This document shows, in pieces, positions 49,721 to 59,014 of a DNA stretch of 64,000 bases. The position numbers were made by a program, and so were the translations under genes. Origin of the DNA: Acrasis kona (Eukaryota; Heterolobosea; Eutetramitea; Acrasida; Acrasidae). The DNA lies in contig JAOPGA020001623.1 in assembly GCA_026419775.2 (NCBI GenBank), forward strand, positions 53,650 through 117,649, given 5' to 3'. A model generated the notes under the pieces. The model made no database searches and was not told where the DNA came from. It saw only the letters and a list, made by a program, of their open reading frames with translations. How positions within the stretch are numbered: position 1 is the first letter of the stretch; the number at the start of each line of letters is the position of its first letter.

Positions 49721-52663
49721 ATGAGAACCTTCGTCGTGTACCTGATATGTTTGTTGGGTGTGGCAGCTTTTGCTTTTGCTAGGGACAGCGATAACAACAA
49801 TAGCAACCGTGTGGACATTGAGAATGCTCTTAAAAAAGCAGGCAGTGCCATCATCAACTTTTTGAACAAGGACAAGGCCACCCCTAGCACTACTCCAGCC
49901 CCGACCGTTTCGTCAAAACCTCCTACTACGTCCGCTCCAACCCAATCTAGTGTAAAAGTACAACCGTCTTCGACAGCACCAGTCAAGGGTACGACTGCTG
50001 CACCCAAATCCACAGCAGCACCAGCGGTAGCGTCCACCGTCGCACCCAAGGCAACAACTCCAGTTACAACAATACCACCAGTTACGGTTAATGTCCATGA
50101 TAGAGCTCAAGCTTCAAGAAACTTGCAAGCAAGTATTACTGGTTTGCCATGTAAATCCTTAGCCTCGTGTTTGGAACAAGTTGGTCCCAACATTGTTCAA
50201 TTCAGGGACTACTCAATTGTTGTCGCAAGCAATCAAATGTACTATAGCCATGACTCTTTGAGCAGCTGGTACCAATTGACACACGTCGCCGTCAGTTCCG
50301 ACGCAAAAATCAACTTTTTGATAACGAGCTACGACCTATTCATTCAAATATCAACAAAGTTATTCAAGTTTACAATTTATGAAGACCAAGGACCTGACCT
50401 CACAGAAATCTCACAAATTGGAAAATACTCCCCACAAATCGTGAACAGTGTTGGAGTCAACAACAATGGAACTGAACTTTTGGTCACACGTACCGCAAGT
50501 AAGCCTACCGCTGCCCAAAGAGGAGGAGCACCCGACGTGTTCACACTCAACGCATACGATGACACTTGGACTTATTACTCCTGGGCAGAACTCGTTAACA
50601 ACACTTTCGTCAAAAACGGCGTTTTCTCAAAGGACCTAATATTAAGCAGCGTAGGAAACAAAAAGGGAAATGCCCAAACAGTAGCCGTCAAAGCCGGTAA
50701 CGAGTTTTATGTTTGGTACCTAGATAAAGCAACAAAGTCTGTAGCCAGCGTTTTGAAAATCGACGCAACTACGTACAACACTCATATTAGCAACTTCAAT
50801 ACTGGAAAGGTAGCTGACGTTGACACACTATCACCAGACCCTGTCCCAGGAAGAGTTTACAACGACCTCAAAACCGCATACGTCTCACAATCCAATTACG
50901 AGAATCCAGCTGACATTTTAAAGGTAAATTCAGTTGGCCTACCAACCAAGCAAGACTTGTGCAACAATGTCGTCTTAGCATACCACCCCTCCATGTACTT
51001 CATCAATAAGGAAGATGCTCCTCGCGTTGTTATGATTGGAGAATACTTGGAAGGAGTCGCAGAGCCCACTTTGTATCGCTTCGACTACAATGCTCAAAAG
51101 TGGGTTGGACCACTATCTACACCTCAAGGAAGCACTATTCGTCCAGATGACTTTAAGCTATCTACATCCCTCAAGATGCTTGTAGCTTTCAGAGATAACA
51201 AATTATATACTGGCAAATACCCATCAACTACCTATAATTTGAACCTCACCACCACTCTGCCTGATAATATTGATTACATTAATGCAAATGTGGATGATAC
51301 AAACATTTGCTTAAAAACCGAAAATGGATCGATTTATTTATATAATGTCAAAACGAACAAAACCTCTGTGGATCAGTCCTATTGTATTTCTAGATTGTTT
51401 ACATACCAGAGGCAAAAGAGTAAAGATTGTGAGGTAGATGATGATGACGATGATGATGATGGGTATAAATACACTGGAAAAAAGCCAGCGGGCTTGGTAT
51501 TTAATACAATAGTTAATGTTGCTATTAGAGCAGCTATTACACCAGCACAGACAACAGTTACACCTACCACCACTACTGCTGCTCCTACTACTGCCAAGCC
51601 GACTACAACTACTGCTGCTCCCACCACTGCTAAACCAACCACCACTACTGCTGCTCCTACTACTGCTAAACCAACCACCACTACCACCGCTCCCACCACT
51701 TCCGCACCAACAACTGCTGCTCCAACTACTACTACTTCCGCACCAACAACTGCTAAACCCAAGGTTATTGATCTTGTTAAAGAAATTATTTCATCTTTGC
51801 CAACAATTTCTGTTGGCAAGGGAGCCCTTTCACCCTTGCCAACCACCGCCAAGCCAACCACCACTACTGCTGCTCCTACAACCGTCAAGCCAATTATTAC
51901 TACTGCTGCTCCAACTACTACAACTGCTGCTCCCACCACCGCTAAACCAACCACTACTACTGCTGCTCCTACTACTGCCAAGCCGACTACAACTACTGCT
52001 GCTCCCACCACTGCTAAACCAACCACCACTACCACCGCTCCCACCACTTCCGCACCAACAACTGCCGCTCCCACTCTAGAACCTGTTGCAACCGCATTAG
52101 CTGCACTAAAACCATCCTATACTCCTGTCTCTACAGATCAATCTGGAAAGACAATCGCAGAAGTCAAAGCAGAAACCGCATCCAAGTTGTCTAACATCAA
52201 CACAATTGTTGATAGCACTGGATCACCAACAACCGTGAATAGCACAGTCACTACCTTAGTCAGCCCAGGATCTATTTACAAGGAAACAGTCGTAGTGACA
52301 CCTGAGGTATCCTTGTCTGATGTGATGAGTGGATTGGGCGTTCCTGTTGGTAACATTACATCTGTGGGTGATGTTGCTGGTCAGCAAGTTGACTTGTGGA
52401 AGCTCACAAAAGACACCACCCCTGAGGAAAATGCCATTATAAGCGCCATCTCAAAGAGCTTGTCGGGCTTATCCAAAGGTAGAGATGATGAAGGTTTGAA
52501 GAGAATTACGGCGCAGAGAAATGTGGATCAATCTTCTTTGAAGTTAGTAGAAGAACAACAACGTTTAGAGCAAGCCAGAGCCGTTTTGCAATACAAGAAG
52601 ATGTTGCTCAAAATGATCACCAAAGTCATCGATTATGTGAACGATTGGGAGTCTAAGAATTAA
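49721..52663 (+). CDS. Secreted mucin-like protein with two Thr-rich arrays
   Basis: Intronless, 980 residues. Signal peptide about 1-20. Residues 50-130 are Pro/Thr/Ser/Ala-rich. A large globular part follows (about 140-570) whose strands (YSHDSLSSWYQLTHVAVSSD, FFTNxxxWxG-type) look like a beta-propeller. An acidic Asp run lies near 570. Two arrays of a 12-residue unit TTTTAAPTTAKP follow (about 608-684 and 707-786), separated by a Lys/Ile-rich spacer. The C-terminus is helical (LVEEQQRLEQARAVLQYKK). Thr/Pro arrays are typical carriers of O-glycans, so this is probably a cell-coat or matrix protein. Function of the propeller is unknown. Confidence 0.8.
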   Translation: MRTFVVYLICLLGVAAFAFARDSDNNNSNRVDIENALKKAGSAIINFLNKDKATPSTTPAPTVSSKPPTTSAPTQSSVKVQPSSTAPVKGTTAAPKSTAAPAVASTVAPKATTPVTTIPPVTVNVHDRAQASRNLQASITGLPCKSLASCLEQVGPNIVQFRDYSIVVASNQMYYSHDSLSSWYQLTHVAVSSDAKINFLITSYDLFIQISTKLFKFTIYEDQGPDLTEISQIGKYSPQIVNSVGVNNNGTELLVTRTASKPTAAQRGGAPDVFTLNAYDDTWTYYSWAELVNNTFVKNGVFSKDLILSSVGNKKGNAQTVAVKAGNEFYVWYLDKATKSVASVLKIDATTYNTHISNFNTGKVADVDTLSPDPVPGRVYNDLKTAYVSQSNYENPADILKVNSVGLPTKQDLCNNVVLAYHPSMYFINKEDAPRVVMIGEYLEGVAEPTLYRFDYNAQKWVGPLSTPQGSTIRPDDFKLSTSLKMLVAFRDNKLYTGKYPSTTYNLNLTTTLPDNIDYINANVDDTNICLKTENGSIYLYNVKTNKTSVDQSYCISRLFTYQRQKSKDCEVDDDDDDDDGYKYTGKKPAGLVFNTIVNVAIRAAITPAQTTVTPTTTTAAPTTAKPTTTTAAPTTAKPTTTTAAPTTAKPTTTTTAPTTSAPTTAAPTTTTSAPTTAKPKVIDLVKEIISSLPTISVGKGALSPLPTTAKPTTTTAAPTTVKPIITTAAPTTTTAAPTTAKPTTTTAAPTTAKPTTTTAAPTTAKPTTTTTAPTTSAPTTAAPTLEPVATALAALKPSYTPVSTDQSGKTIAEVKAETASKLSNINTIVDSTGSPTTVNSTVTTLVSPGSIYKETVVVTPEVSLSDVMSGLGVPVGNITSVGDVAGQQVDLWKLTKDTTPEENAIISAISKSLSGLSKGRDDEGLKRITAQRNVDQSSLKLVEEQQRLEQARAVLQYKKMLLKMITKVIDYVNDWESKN
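51541..52078 (+). repeat. Two arrays of 36-bp Thr/Pro-coding repeat units
   Basis: In-frame minisatellite coding TTTTAAPTTAKP. The first array spans about 51541-51768 and the second about 51838-52078. Parts of the two arrays share more than 100 bp that are almost identical (from TGCTGCTCCTACTACTGCCA to CCACTTCCGCACCAACAACT), pointing to recent duplication or gene conversion. Such arrays vary in length between strains. Confidence 0.85.
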
Positions 52664-52856
52664 AATGTATTTTTACTTTTCAAAACGCTTGTTATTGTAA
52701 CCTATTTCTATTATAGTCAGCACATTTCCTGTATGTGTTCAACAAACGTTCACGTGGACAAGTACTGAACATGATATGTCATATGTAGTCAACCTATTTC
52801 TATTGTAAGTCTCACAACAAGTCAATTTAGAAAAGGTTAACAACAAACACGCTTTA

Positions 52857-54588
52857 TTACAAACTGGATTGGATTGAATAGATAAATCTTGAATTGTCAA
52901 AGGAGCGTTCGATTTGGATCTTGCCCTTGAGTTTAGCATAACTATTGTCCACGTTGACGTTTGCGAACAAGTCACTCAACACTGCATCCACAAACCAGAT
53001 CGGAGTTGATTCTTCCAATTCAAAGTCTTTTCTTGCTTGAGCGGCGTCTCCCTTCCATTGCCATCCCTTAGATCCCTTTTGTGCGATAAAGTTTTCAATG
53101 TTAAGACTCACTTTGTTCATGTTGGTGGCGGCTTTCTTTCCATCTTGGACACCAGGTTGATCGTATGCATTAATGTTACGGAAAGCTCCCAAGAATGTTA
53201 CAATTCTCTCCTCCAGAGCGACCATCATTCCGATGTTGAACATGTTGCAAGTCTCAAAAGTGCATGTCATGTATGGTTTTCCATTCTGCAATAAGGCATC
53301 CTCAGTTCCTTTGACGAACGCTAGTAATTGTCTTCCCATGCTACCGGCTTCTTTGATGTCGTAGTCGTGATCGCGTTTCAAAAAGTGAATGAAACGAACG
53401 AAGCAATCGGGAATTCCCTTTTGTACTTGTTGCATGAAGGCATGTTGTTCTCCAGTTCCGACACCTCCAAATACTGTCTGTCCTTCTGGGTTTGGCACAC
53501 CATCGATATCGTATTCTTTTCCTAATGACTCCATGTAGAGTTGTTGTAGATAGTGAGCGAATTCCTTCAAAAAATCACTGTAACCAAGAACGATCATGTT
53601 CTTGCGACCATGACGCTTAGTAAGTATGTCAATTGCAATGGAGATGAGGAGGGCTGGGTTTTGGGTAAGATCGTCTTTGCGAGTCAATTCGTCCATATAA
53701 CTTTGTCCCTTGAGGAACTCATCGAACGAAAGTTTTGCAAAAGCAGCGGGAACCATACCTGTCATTGTTAGTGTCCATTAACCGAGATAAAATTGACTTA
53801 CCAACTGCTGAGGCGATACTTGTGCGACCACCAGTCTCGTTGAACATGTAAATGATGTTCAAGAATTTATTCTCCTTTGCAAACTTGTCAAAACCTGAAC
53901 CGCTGGTAGTAACTGCAATGTTGTGCGGTCCCATCTCGATACCTTGCTTGGATAGTAAAGCATTGAAAGTATCCATGTTGCCCTTTGTTTCTTGAGTTCC
54001 TCCAGACTTTGATATGTTGACCATGATGCTAGTCTTTAGATCCAATTTGTCAGCCAACACTTTGAAAGAGTCGGGATCAGTGTTGCTGAAGAAATGCAGG
54101 TTAAGTGGTAACTTCTTGTCGCCTTTCTTCAAGTTGTAGTTATCACCGTGGGCAGCAATAACTAACATAAGGGGTCCAAGGAAAGAACCACCGATACCAT
54201 TAAAAATGACATCTTGGTACTTTTGTTTGTCTTCATTTAAGGTAGTTCCATCAAGAATTTTGGAAACAAAGGTGTTGACCTCGTTCCATTGTTTGAGACT
54301 ATGGTCCAAACTCTTGCCCTTTACAAGCTCTTGTGGGTGCCTCAGATTGTAGTGATCAACTGCCCTGTCCTCGGTTTCTTCCTTATTGGCGGTGGTATTA
54401 ACAATAGCGCCGCTCTCAATTTCGACGACCTTGGCAATTGCCTTCTTAACTGAATATTCGTGTGTCTTTTTGATCTTGTTGATGTCGTCAAGTAATTCGA
54501 ATCCGGCCAGATTGAGAGTAAAGTTGCTCTTGGCATCGTGGAAAACGTGTCCATTGAGGTATCTAGATTCTGTCTCTCCTTTGGTCAT
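52857..54588 (-). CDS. Glucose-6-phosphate isomerase, bacterial-like type
   Basis: Two exons on the minus strand, 53802-54588 and 52857-53758; intron 43 nt; 562 residues. Interconverts glucose-6-phosphate and fructose-6-phosphate in glycolysis. Motifs: IFNGIGGSFLGPLML, SNTDPDSFKVLADKLDLKTS, ISKSGGTQETKGNMD, FGGVGTGEQHAFMQQVQ and DGKKAATNMN. NTDPDSF, ISKSGGTxET and GTGEQHAFMQQ resemble the form I recall from cyanobacteria, Chlamydia and plastids more than the animal/fungal form (PHVHFVSNIDGT, SIGLSIA). That would be consistent with an old lateral or endosymbiotic origin. No targeting peptide is evident; cytosolic is most likely. Confidence 0.93.
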
Positions 54589-54654
54589 TGTTGTTTATTT
54601 TTGTTACAAATTGATGATCGCGAAATTGATCAACTCAATTAAAAATACAAAAAT

Positions 54655-54816
54655 ATGAACAACAGCACTAATGTTCCATTATCGTACGTAGACGTACTGA
54701 GACGCAACGCTACACCAAACCAAACACATACTCAAGTATCTACACAAACATCAACCCAAACACCAATTCAGGTGCCAAACCACACGTGCACCATATTAAT
54801 GAACGATAAAAATTGA
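54655..54816 (+). CDS. Possible 53-residue Thr/Gln-rich small protein
   Basis: ATG at 54655, TGA at 54814-54816. The sequence is biased (NQTHTQVSTQTSTQTPIQVP) with N-terminal MNNSTNVPLSYVDVLRR, which looks like ordered protein start rather than noise. It begins 66 bp from the start of the divergent isomerase gene. No family recognised. It could be a non-coding leader with chance frame. Confidence 0.3.
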   Translation: MNNSTNVPLSYVDVLRRNATPNQTHTQVSTQTSTQTPIQVPNHTCTILMNDKN

Positions 54817-54938
54817 AGTATACTAAGAAGGAAGTCAGTTAATAAAAACAATGCGAAAAAAACGGCCAGAATAAAGTAAGAATAGATATTTATTCTTGTT
54901 CATTTAACGTAATTAGATCTGGAAACACGACAGGAATT

Positions 54939-55224
54939 ATGTTCTTTGGGTAGGTCACGTAGGGAAAAAGCTAGGTGTTGCCGATGGTGTGACAGGATTT
55001 CTTTTATACCGCTGTCCTCACCGATACTATATCAAGGGAAAAACTTAGACAACAATAAATACTATCACGATACTCTTGACAGAGTAAGAACTGAAAGTTT
55101 TCTAGAAGCACAAAGAAATAACACAAAGGCGATCGGTCCGTTCGAAGGATTCCACTGTGTGGACCATGATAATAGTGACTCTTACTGGTCTGTGTCCTCA
55201 TCTTCTAATTCCAAGTATTTGTGA
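54939..55224 (+). CDS. Possible 79-residue small protein, 3' overlapping the opposite gene
   Basis: Two proposed exons: an 11-nt first exon (54939-54949, ATG TTC TTT GG) and 54996-55224, joined over a 46-nt intron (GTAGGT...GTGACAG). The product begins MFFGISFIPLSSPILYQGKN and has a polar body (YYHDTLDRVRTESFLEAQRN, KAIGPFEGFHCVDHD) that looks coding. It ends inside the last 43 bp of the minus-strand gene at 55182. The tiny exon is uncertain; transcription might start elsewhere. Confidence 0.38.
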
Positions 55225-56123
55225 ATTTTAGGGTCGAAAATATAAGGCATGGGTGCGTACGTATGTAGACGGGCCTGTAATTCTTGATCAACGCATACTT
55301 CAAAATCGCACTCCTCATCTTCTTCTATCGTCTCAATAGTATCCCAATCAACATGCTTTGGTGCTATGGTATCGTTTTGGATATGGTTCTCATACACAAG
55401 TGAATGGTACGTTGCGCGATCGTGCCTTTTTAGATATTCAACAATCTTGCTTTGGGCGTGTTTACTGTTGTCTCTAATGAGTTTCATAGGAGCTTCTTCT
55501 GGAACTTGTTTTAAAATGGATTCAACTTGGCCGTCGAAAACATTGGCGAAAATGGAGCAAACTTCGTACGGATCGCCTCCCTTTTGGTACGTTGCAGTGT
55601 CCACAGTCAACATTATACCCTTGTTTTTCTTGAGCCCATAAGTTTTTCTTTTAATGTATATAGGAATCTTCATTTCAAATAATACGTCCATAGAAAGAGG
55701 TATCAGGATACTGGTTAATGGGGTATCTAACGGCGCTACGGTTTCTCTAATCAATAAAACGTCCTGGTCACTCTCTTCTATTTTCCCAGGATTTACGTGT
55801 TTAAATGAAGCAGATGGGCACTTTGATTTGTGAAATTTTATCTTGTAACAATTCCCTTGAAAGAAGGTTTCGCGAAATTTACCCGTATAAAAAACCTCAT
55901 CGTACTCCTCCTCTGAGATTTGGTCGAAAAGTGGTAATAGAATAGATTCAAGACTAGACTTCTCAATTGTAAATGTGTATTTGATCTGAGTCCTATATTT
56001 TGGCTCTGGGCATTGCAAAATATCTGCTTGCTTTATCAAACCGACAGGGAATGATAATAAATTGATTTGGCGTATATCTTCTCCCTGCTGCGTTAACAAT
56101 GATGGAAATGCCTCATTATCCAT
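55182..56123 (-). CDS. Unknown beta-rich protein
   Basis: Intronless, 313 residues, ATG at 56123. Regular strand pattern in the first half (TQIKYTFTIEKSSLESILL, FRETFFQGNCYKIKFHKSK) then DVLFEMKIPIYIKRKTYG, GIMLTVDTATYQKG and a helical end with acidic segments (TIETIEEDEECDFEVCVDQE). Alternating charged strands recall a tunnel fold such as CYTH, but the ExExK motif is not evident. No signal peptide or span. I cannot name it. The last 43 bp overlap a small plus-strand ORF. Confidence 0.65.
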   Translation of the reverse strand: MDNEAFPSLLTQQGEDIRQINLLSFPVGLIKQADILQCPEPKYRTQIKYTFTIEKSSLESILLPLFDQISEEEYDEVFYTGKFRETFFQGNCYKIKFHKSKCPSASFKHVNPGKIEESDQDVLLIRETVAPLDTPLTSILIPLSMDVLFEMKIPIYIKRKTYGLKKNKGIMLTVDTATYQKGGDPYEVCSIFANVFDGQVESILKQVPEEAPMKLIRDNSKHAQSKIVEYLKRHDRATYHSLVYENHIQNDTIAPKHVDWDTIETIEEDEECDFEVCVDQELQARLHTYAPMPYIFDPKIHKYLELEDEDTDQ

Positions 56124-56311
56124 GAGGCGTGCAAGTGTACTCGTTTTATTTTTAATTGATCAACCGTTTGAAATTTTTATTAAATACAACAAAATTTTTA
56201 TAAGTTCCATGATGAATTATAAAAATTACATTATTACATTATTTATATACGACGCATCAAAAAGAGAGGAGTGAAGGTAATGCAACAATTCAAGATTTTC
56301 AACTTATTTAT
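56124..56311. other. Intergenic stretch, no gene seen
   Basis: 188 bp between two minus-strand genes, AT-rich, no coding signal. It holds the end of the ABC transporter transcript and the promoter of the unknown gene to its left. Confidence 0.35.
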
Positions 56312-58831
56312 TTACTCTAGTGCAACGATATTCATAAACACCTCCTCCATTGTGGGTTGACTAAACGCCCAATCTTTTATCCCAACAGCTGCTTTAGAAT
56401 TCTCAATTAGCCTAAACACATCAGACACAGATTTCTCATTTGGCAAGATTTTTGGAAGGTCATACATTGAGAATCCAGTATAGGTACTATTGACCTTTGC
56501 AGCACCTGCTGACACTTCATTTATTACAAAATTATCAATCGCATCTTTGTTTGAAGGATCGTAATTGACTGATAGTTTGTTGCCACTACCATACCTGTTT
56601 TTCAGGTATGAAGAAGTGCCAACACATTTGAGTTCTCCACCAGCCATGATAGCAATTCTGTCACTCAGAATATCAGCCTCATCCAGTGAGTGAGTGGTCA
56701 AAATGATACTGCGGTTGGACTTTTCATTGTCAATAATATCCCAAATCTGTCTTCTTGTTGTTGGGTCTAATCCGGTAGTGGGTTCATCAAGAAGCACAAC
56801 ACTAGTGTTTCCAATGATGGAAATTGCAATGGACAGCCTTTTTTTCTGACCACCCGATAGTGTAGAAGACAAGGCGTTGGATTTTTCTTTTAATAAACCA
56901 ACACTCTGCATTGCTCGGTCAACGTATTCTTTTTCTTGCTTACGAGGTATATTTCTCATACGAGCGTAGAATAAAAGATGTTCTTGTACAGTTAAATCTG
57001 ACCAGAGGAGGTCATGTTGTGGGCACAAACCAACATTTTGTTGGATAAGGTCTATTTCATCTAGAATGCTGTAGCCATTTACATAACAAGTCCCATTGCT
57101 TGGGGAGATCAAGCCAACAAGGATGGAAATTAGCGTGGTTTTACCAGCGCCGTTAGGACCAAGTAGACCAAGACACTGATTCTTTTCAACAACTAAACTA
57201 AAATTTTTAAGAGCTTCTTTTTTGTCATATGCTTTGTAGAGATTGTTCATTACAACAGAGACACTATCTTTATCAACAAGGGATGCCCTTTGGTTTTCGT
57301 TAGCGACGTCTTCGTCAACAACTTCCCCAGACAAGTTTACAACAACATTGTCGATAAGAGGTTCCTTTTCGGATCCTACACGCTTCTTATTCACAGCCGA
57401 CTTCACACGGCGATACAAGGAGACGATTGGGAATAATGGATGTTTTCCAACACCATATCTACCAGGTAGAATGGCATCAATATACAAACCTACGATGGAC
57501 AACAAGACACCATCTATAATCATGAACAAAAGACTTTGTGTGAACCTATTAAATGAGGTCATATCATAAAAAGATAAACATTTCGACTCATCACAACTGG
57601 CTATGAAATGAAAAGCACTCGCTATAGGAACGGTTGGAATTAACAAATAGTATTGTTGATTACCAGGTCCGTAAGCAACAATGTAAGCAACAATTAAAGA
57701 CGCAAGAGACATTAGCAATGCAAATGCATAGCCGACGATAGCCACCATCATTCTAGTCCTTAGTAATGCAGAAAGGAACAGTACCATTCCAATCATGGTC
57801 ACACCACAACAACAAAAGAATAACAACAACAAGAGCATGCTAGTAGTTGGTCATTAGTATTCGGAAGCAAACAAGAAAACTTACTTTGAATGGAACGCCC
57901 ATAAGGCCCCTGTGAAAATACCGAACAATTCAGCCAAGACACATGTAACCAAGAGGTAAAACCAAAAAATGTAAATCATCATAAAAATCCAATAATTTCG
58001 CATTTTCAATCCATTAAGTTTCATCATTTCTCTGGCTCCATCAATCTTTTCGCTCACAATGGCATCAACCAACAATGGAAGTGGAAGTAACAAGATTAAA
58101 AGAACACTGGGCCCAACAGCAGCGCCTGCTTCGCCACCAATCCATCCGGGCATTTCTTGGATCATGGTCCTAATGGTGAAGTTTTTGTTTGGGCTTATCA
58201 TGTGTAGTAATGCGTTTGTACAAACGTCCATCATGACGGATGTTGTGCCATCAACAGGATCTGCATTTGGTCGGGCCTGAATGGTGTAAGCCAAAGAAGG
58301 GTTTTCTTTATCGCCAATGTCAGAAAAGTGAAATGCACCAATAATGCCGCTTGCATTAGTGTTGGTTGAATTGTACATCATGTCAAACAAAATCACATCA
58401 ACACGGTCCTGGTCACTTGGTACTTGAAGAGCTTGGTAGGGGGAGTACACTGTGTAGTTTGTTCCGTCCTTGTTATAAACAGTCACTGGACTTTGTGGCA
58501 CTCCACCTAAAAATCCACTCTTGGATCCAGTGCTGGAAATGTGTCCAAGTTTTGATAATTGAATGTTTTCCGTATATGTAGAGATGAATAAAAGTTCCTG
58601 GTTAGAACGTTCGTATCGTTGTGGTCTTTTTTCTTGCCAATCTTCATGCTTCTCTCCGGGGCTTGATCCTCCAAGGCTTATGCTGGATATTATTATCAAA
58701 AGTATAACGAACAAAACTTGTAGTAAAATGGACTTTTTTTGTCTGCTCTTGTAAAGACTTTAGATATGAAAGTGACCATCTCTTACCAATAGAGTGAGTT
58801 GCTTCAGAAATTGAGGACGTAGTTGTAGCAT
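56312..58831 (-). CDS. Half-size ABC transporter, ABCA subfamily (gene 1 of a divergent pair)
   Basis: Three exons on the minus strand: 58787-58831, 57885-58747 and 56312-57839; introns 39 and 45 nt; 811 residues. The membrane part starts with a span after residue 20, a large non-cytosolic loop with NxT sites, then about six spans (PSVLLILLLPLPLLVDAIVS, YWIFMMIYIFWFYLLVTCVL, MLLLLLFFCCCGVTMIGMVL, VGYAFALLMSLASLIVAYIV). The nucleotide-binding domain has Walker A GPNGAGKTT, Q-loop PQHDLLW, signature LSGGQKKR and Walker B VVLLDEPTTGLD, with H-loop TTHSLDE. ABCA proteins move lipids across membranes. It has one membrane domain and one ATPase, so it must dimerise. Confidence 0.93.
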
Positions 58832-59014
58832 TTTTTCATTTAGATAATCTTACAAATGACCTTTTGTTAAATAGAACCAAAAAGACGTTCACTTTTGTTT
58901 AAACCGTTAACGGAGTTCGCACTGTAAATAGATAAAAAGACTTTCACCAGGCGCGCACCTTCCATCATTATTTAAAGAAATCAGTCTAGAAATAGAGCCA
59001 TCTCTTCAACAAAA
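58832..59014. promoter_or_regulatory. 183-bp shared promoter between two ABCA genes
   Basis: The two ABCA transporter genes start at 58831 (minus) and 59015 (plus). Only 183 bp separates them, so one bidirectional promoter is likely. The region contains an A/T-rich core and GCGCGC near 58951-58955. No known motif stands out. Confidence 0.5.

Noticed and set aside
51379-52074. 231-codon Val/Gly-rich open frame on the minus strand
   Set aside because: Antisense of the Thr/Pro repeat array (ACC and GCT codons read backwards as GGT and AGC). No independent support.
51516-52079. 187-codon Leu/Pro/Gln-rich plus-strand frame
   Set aside because: Shifted frame of the same repeat array within the mucin-like gene.
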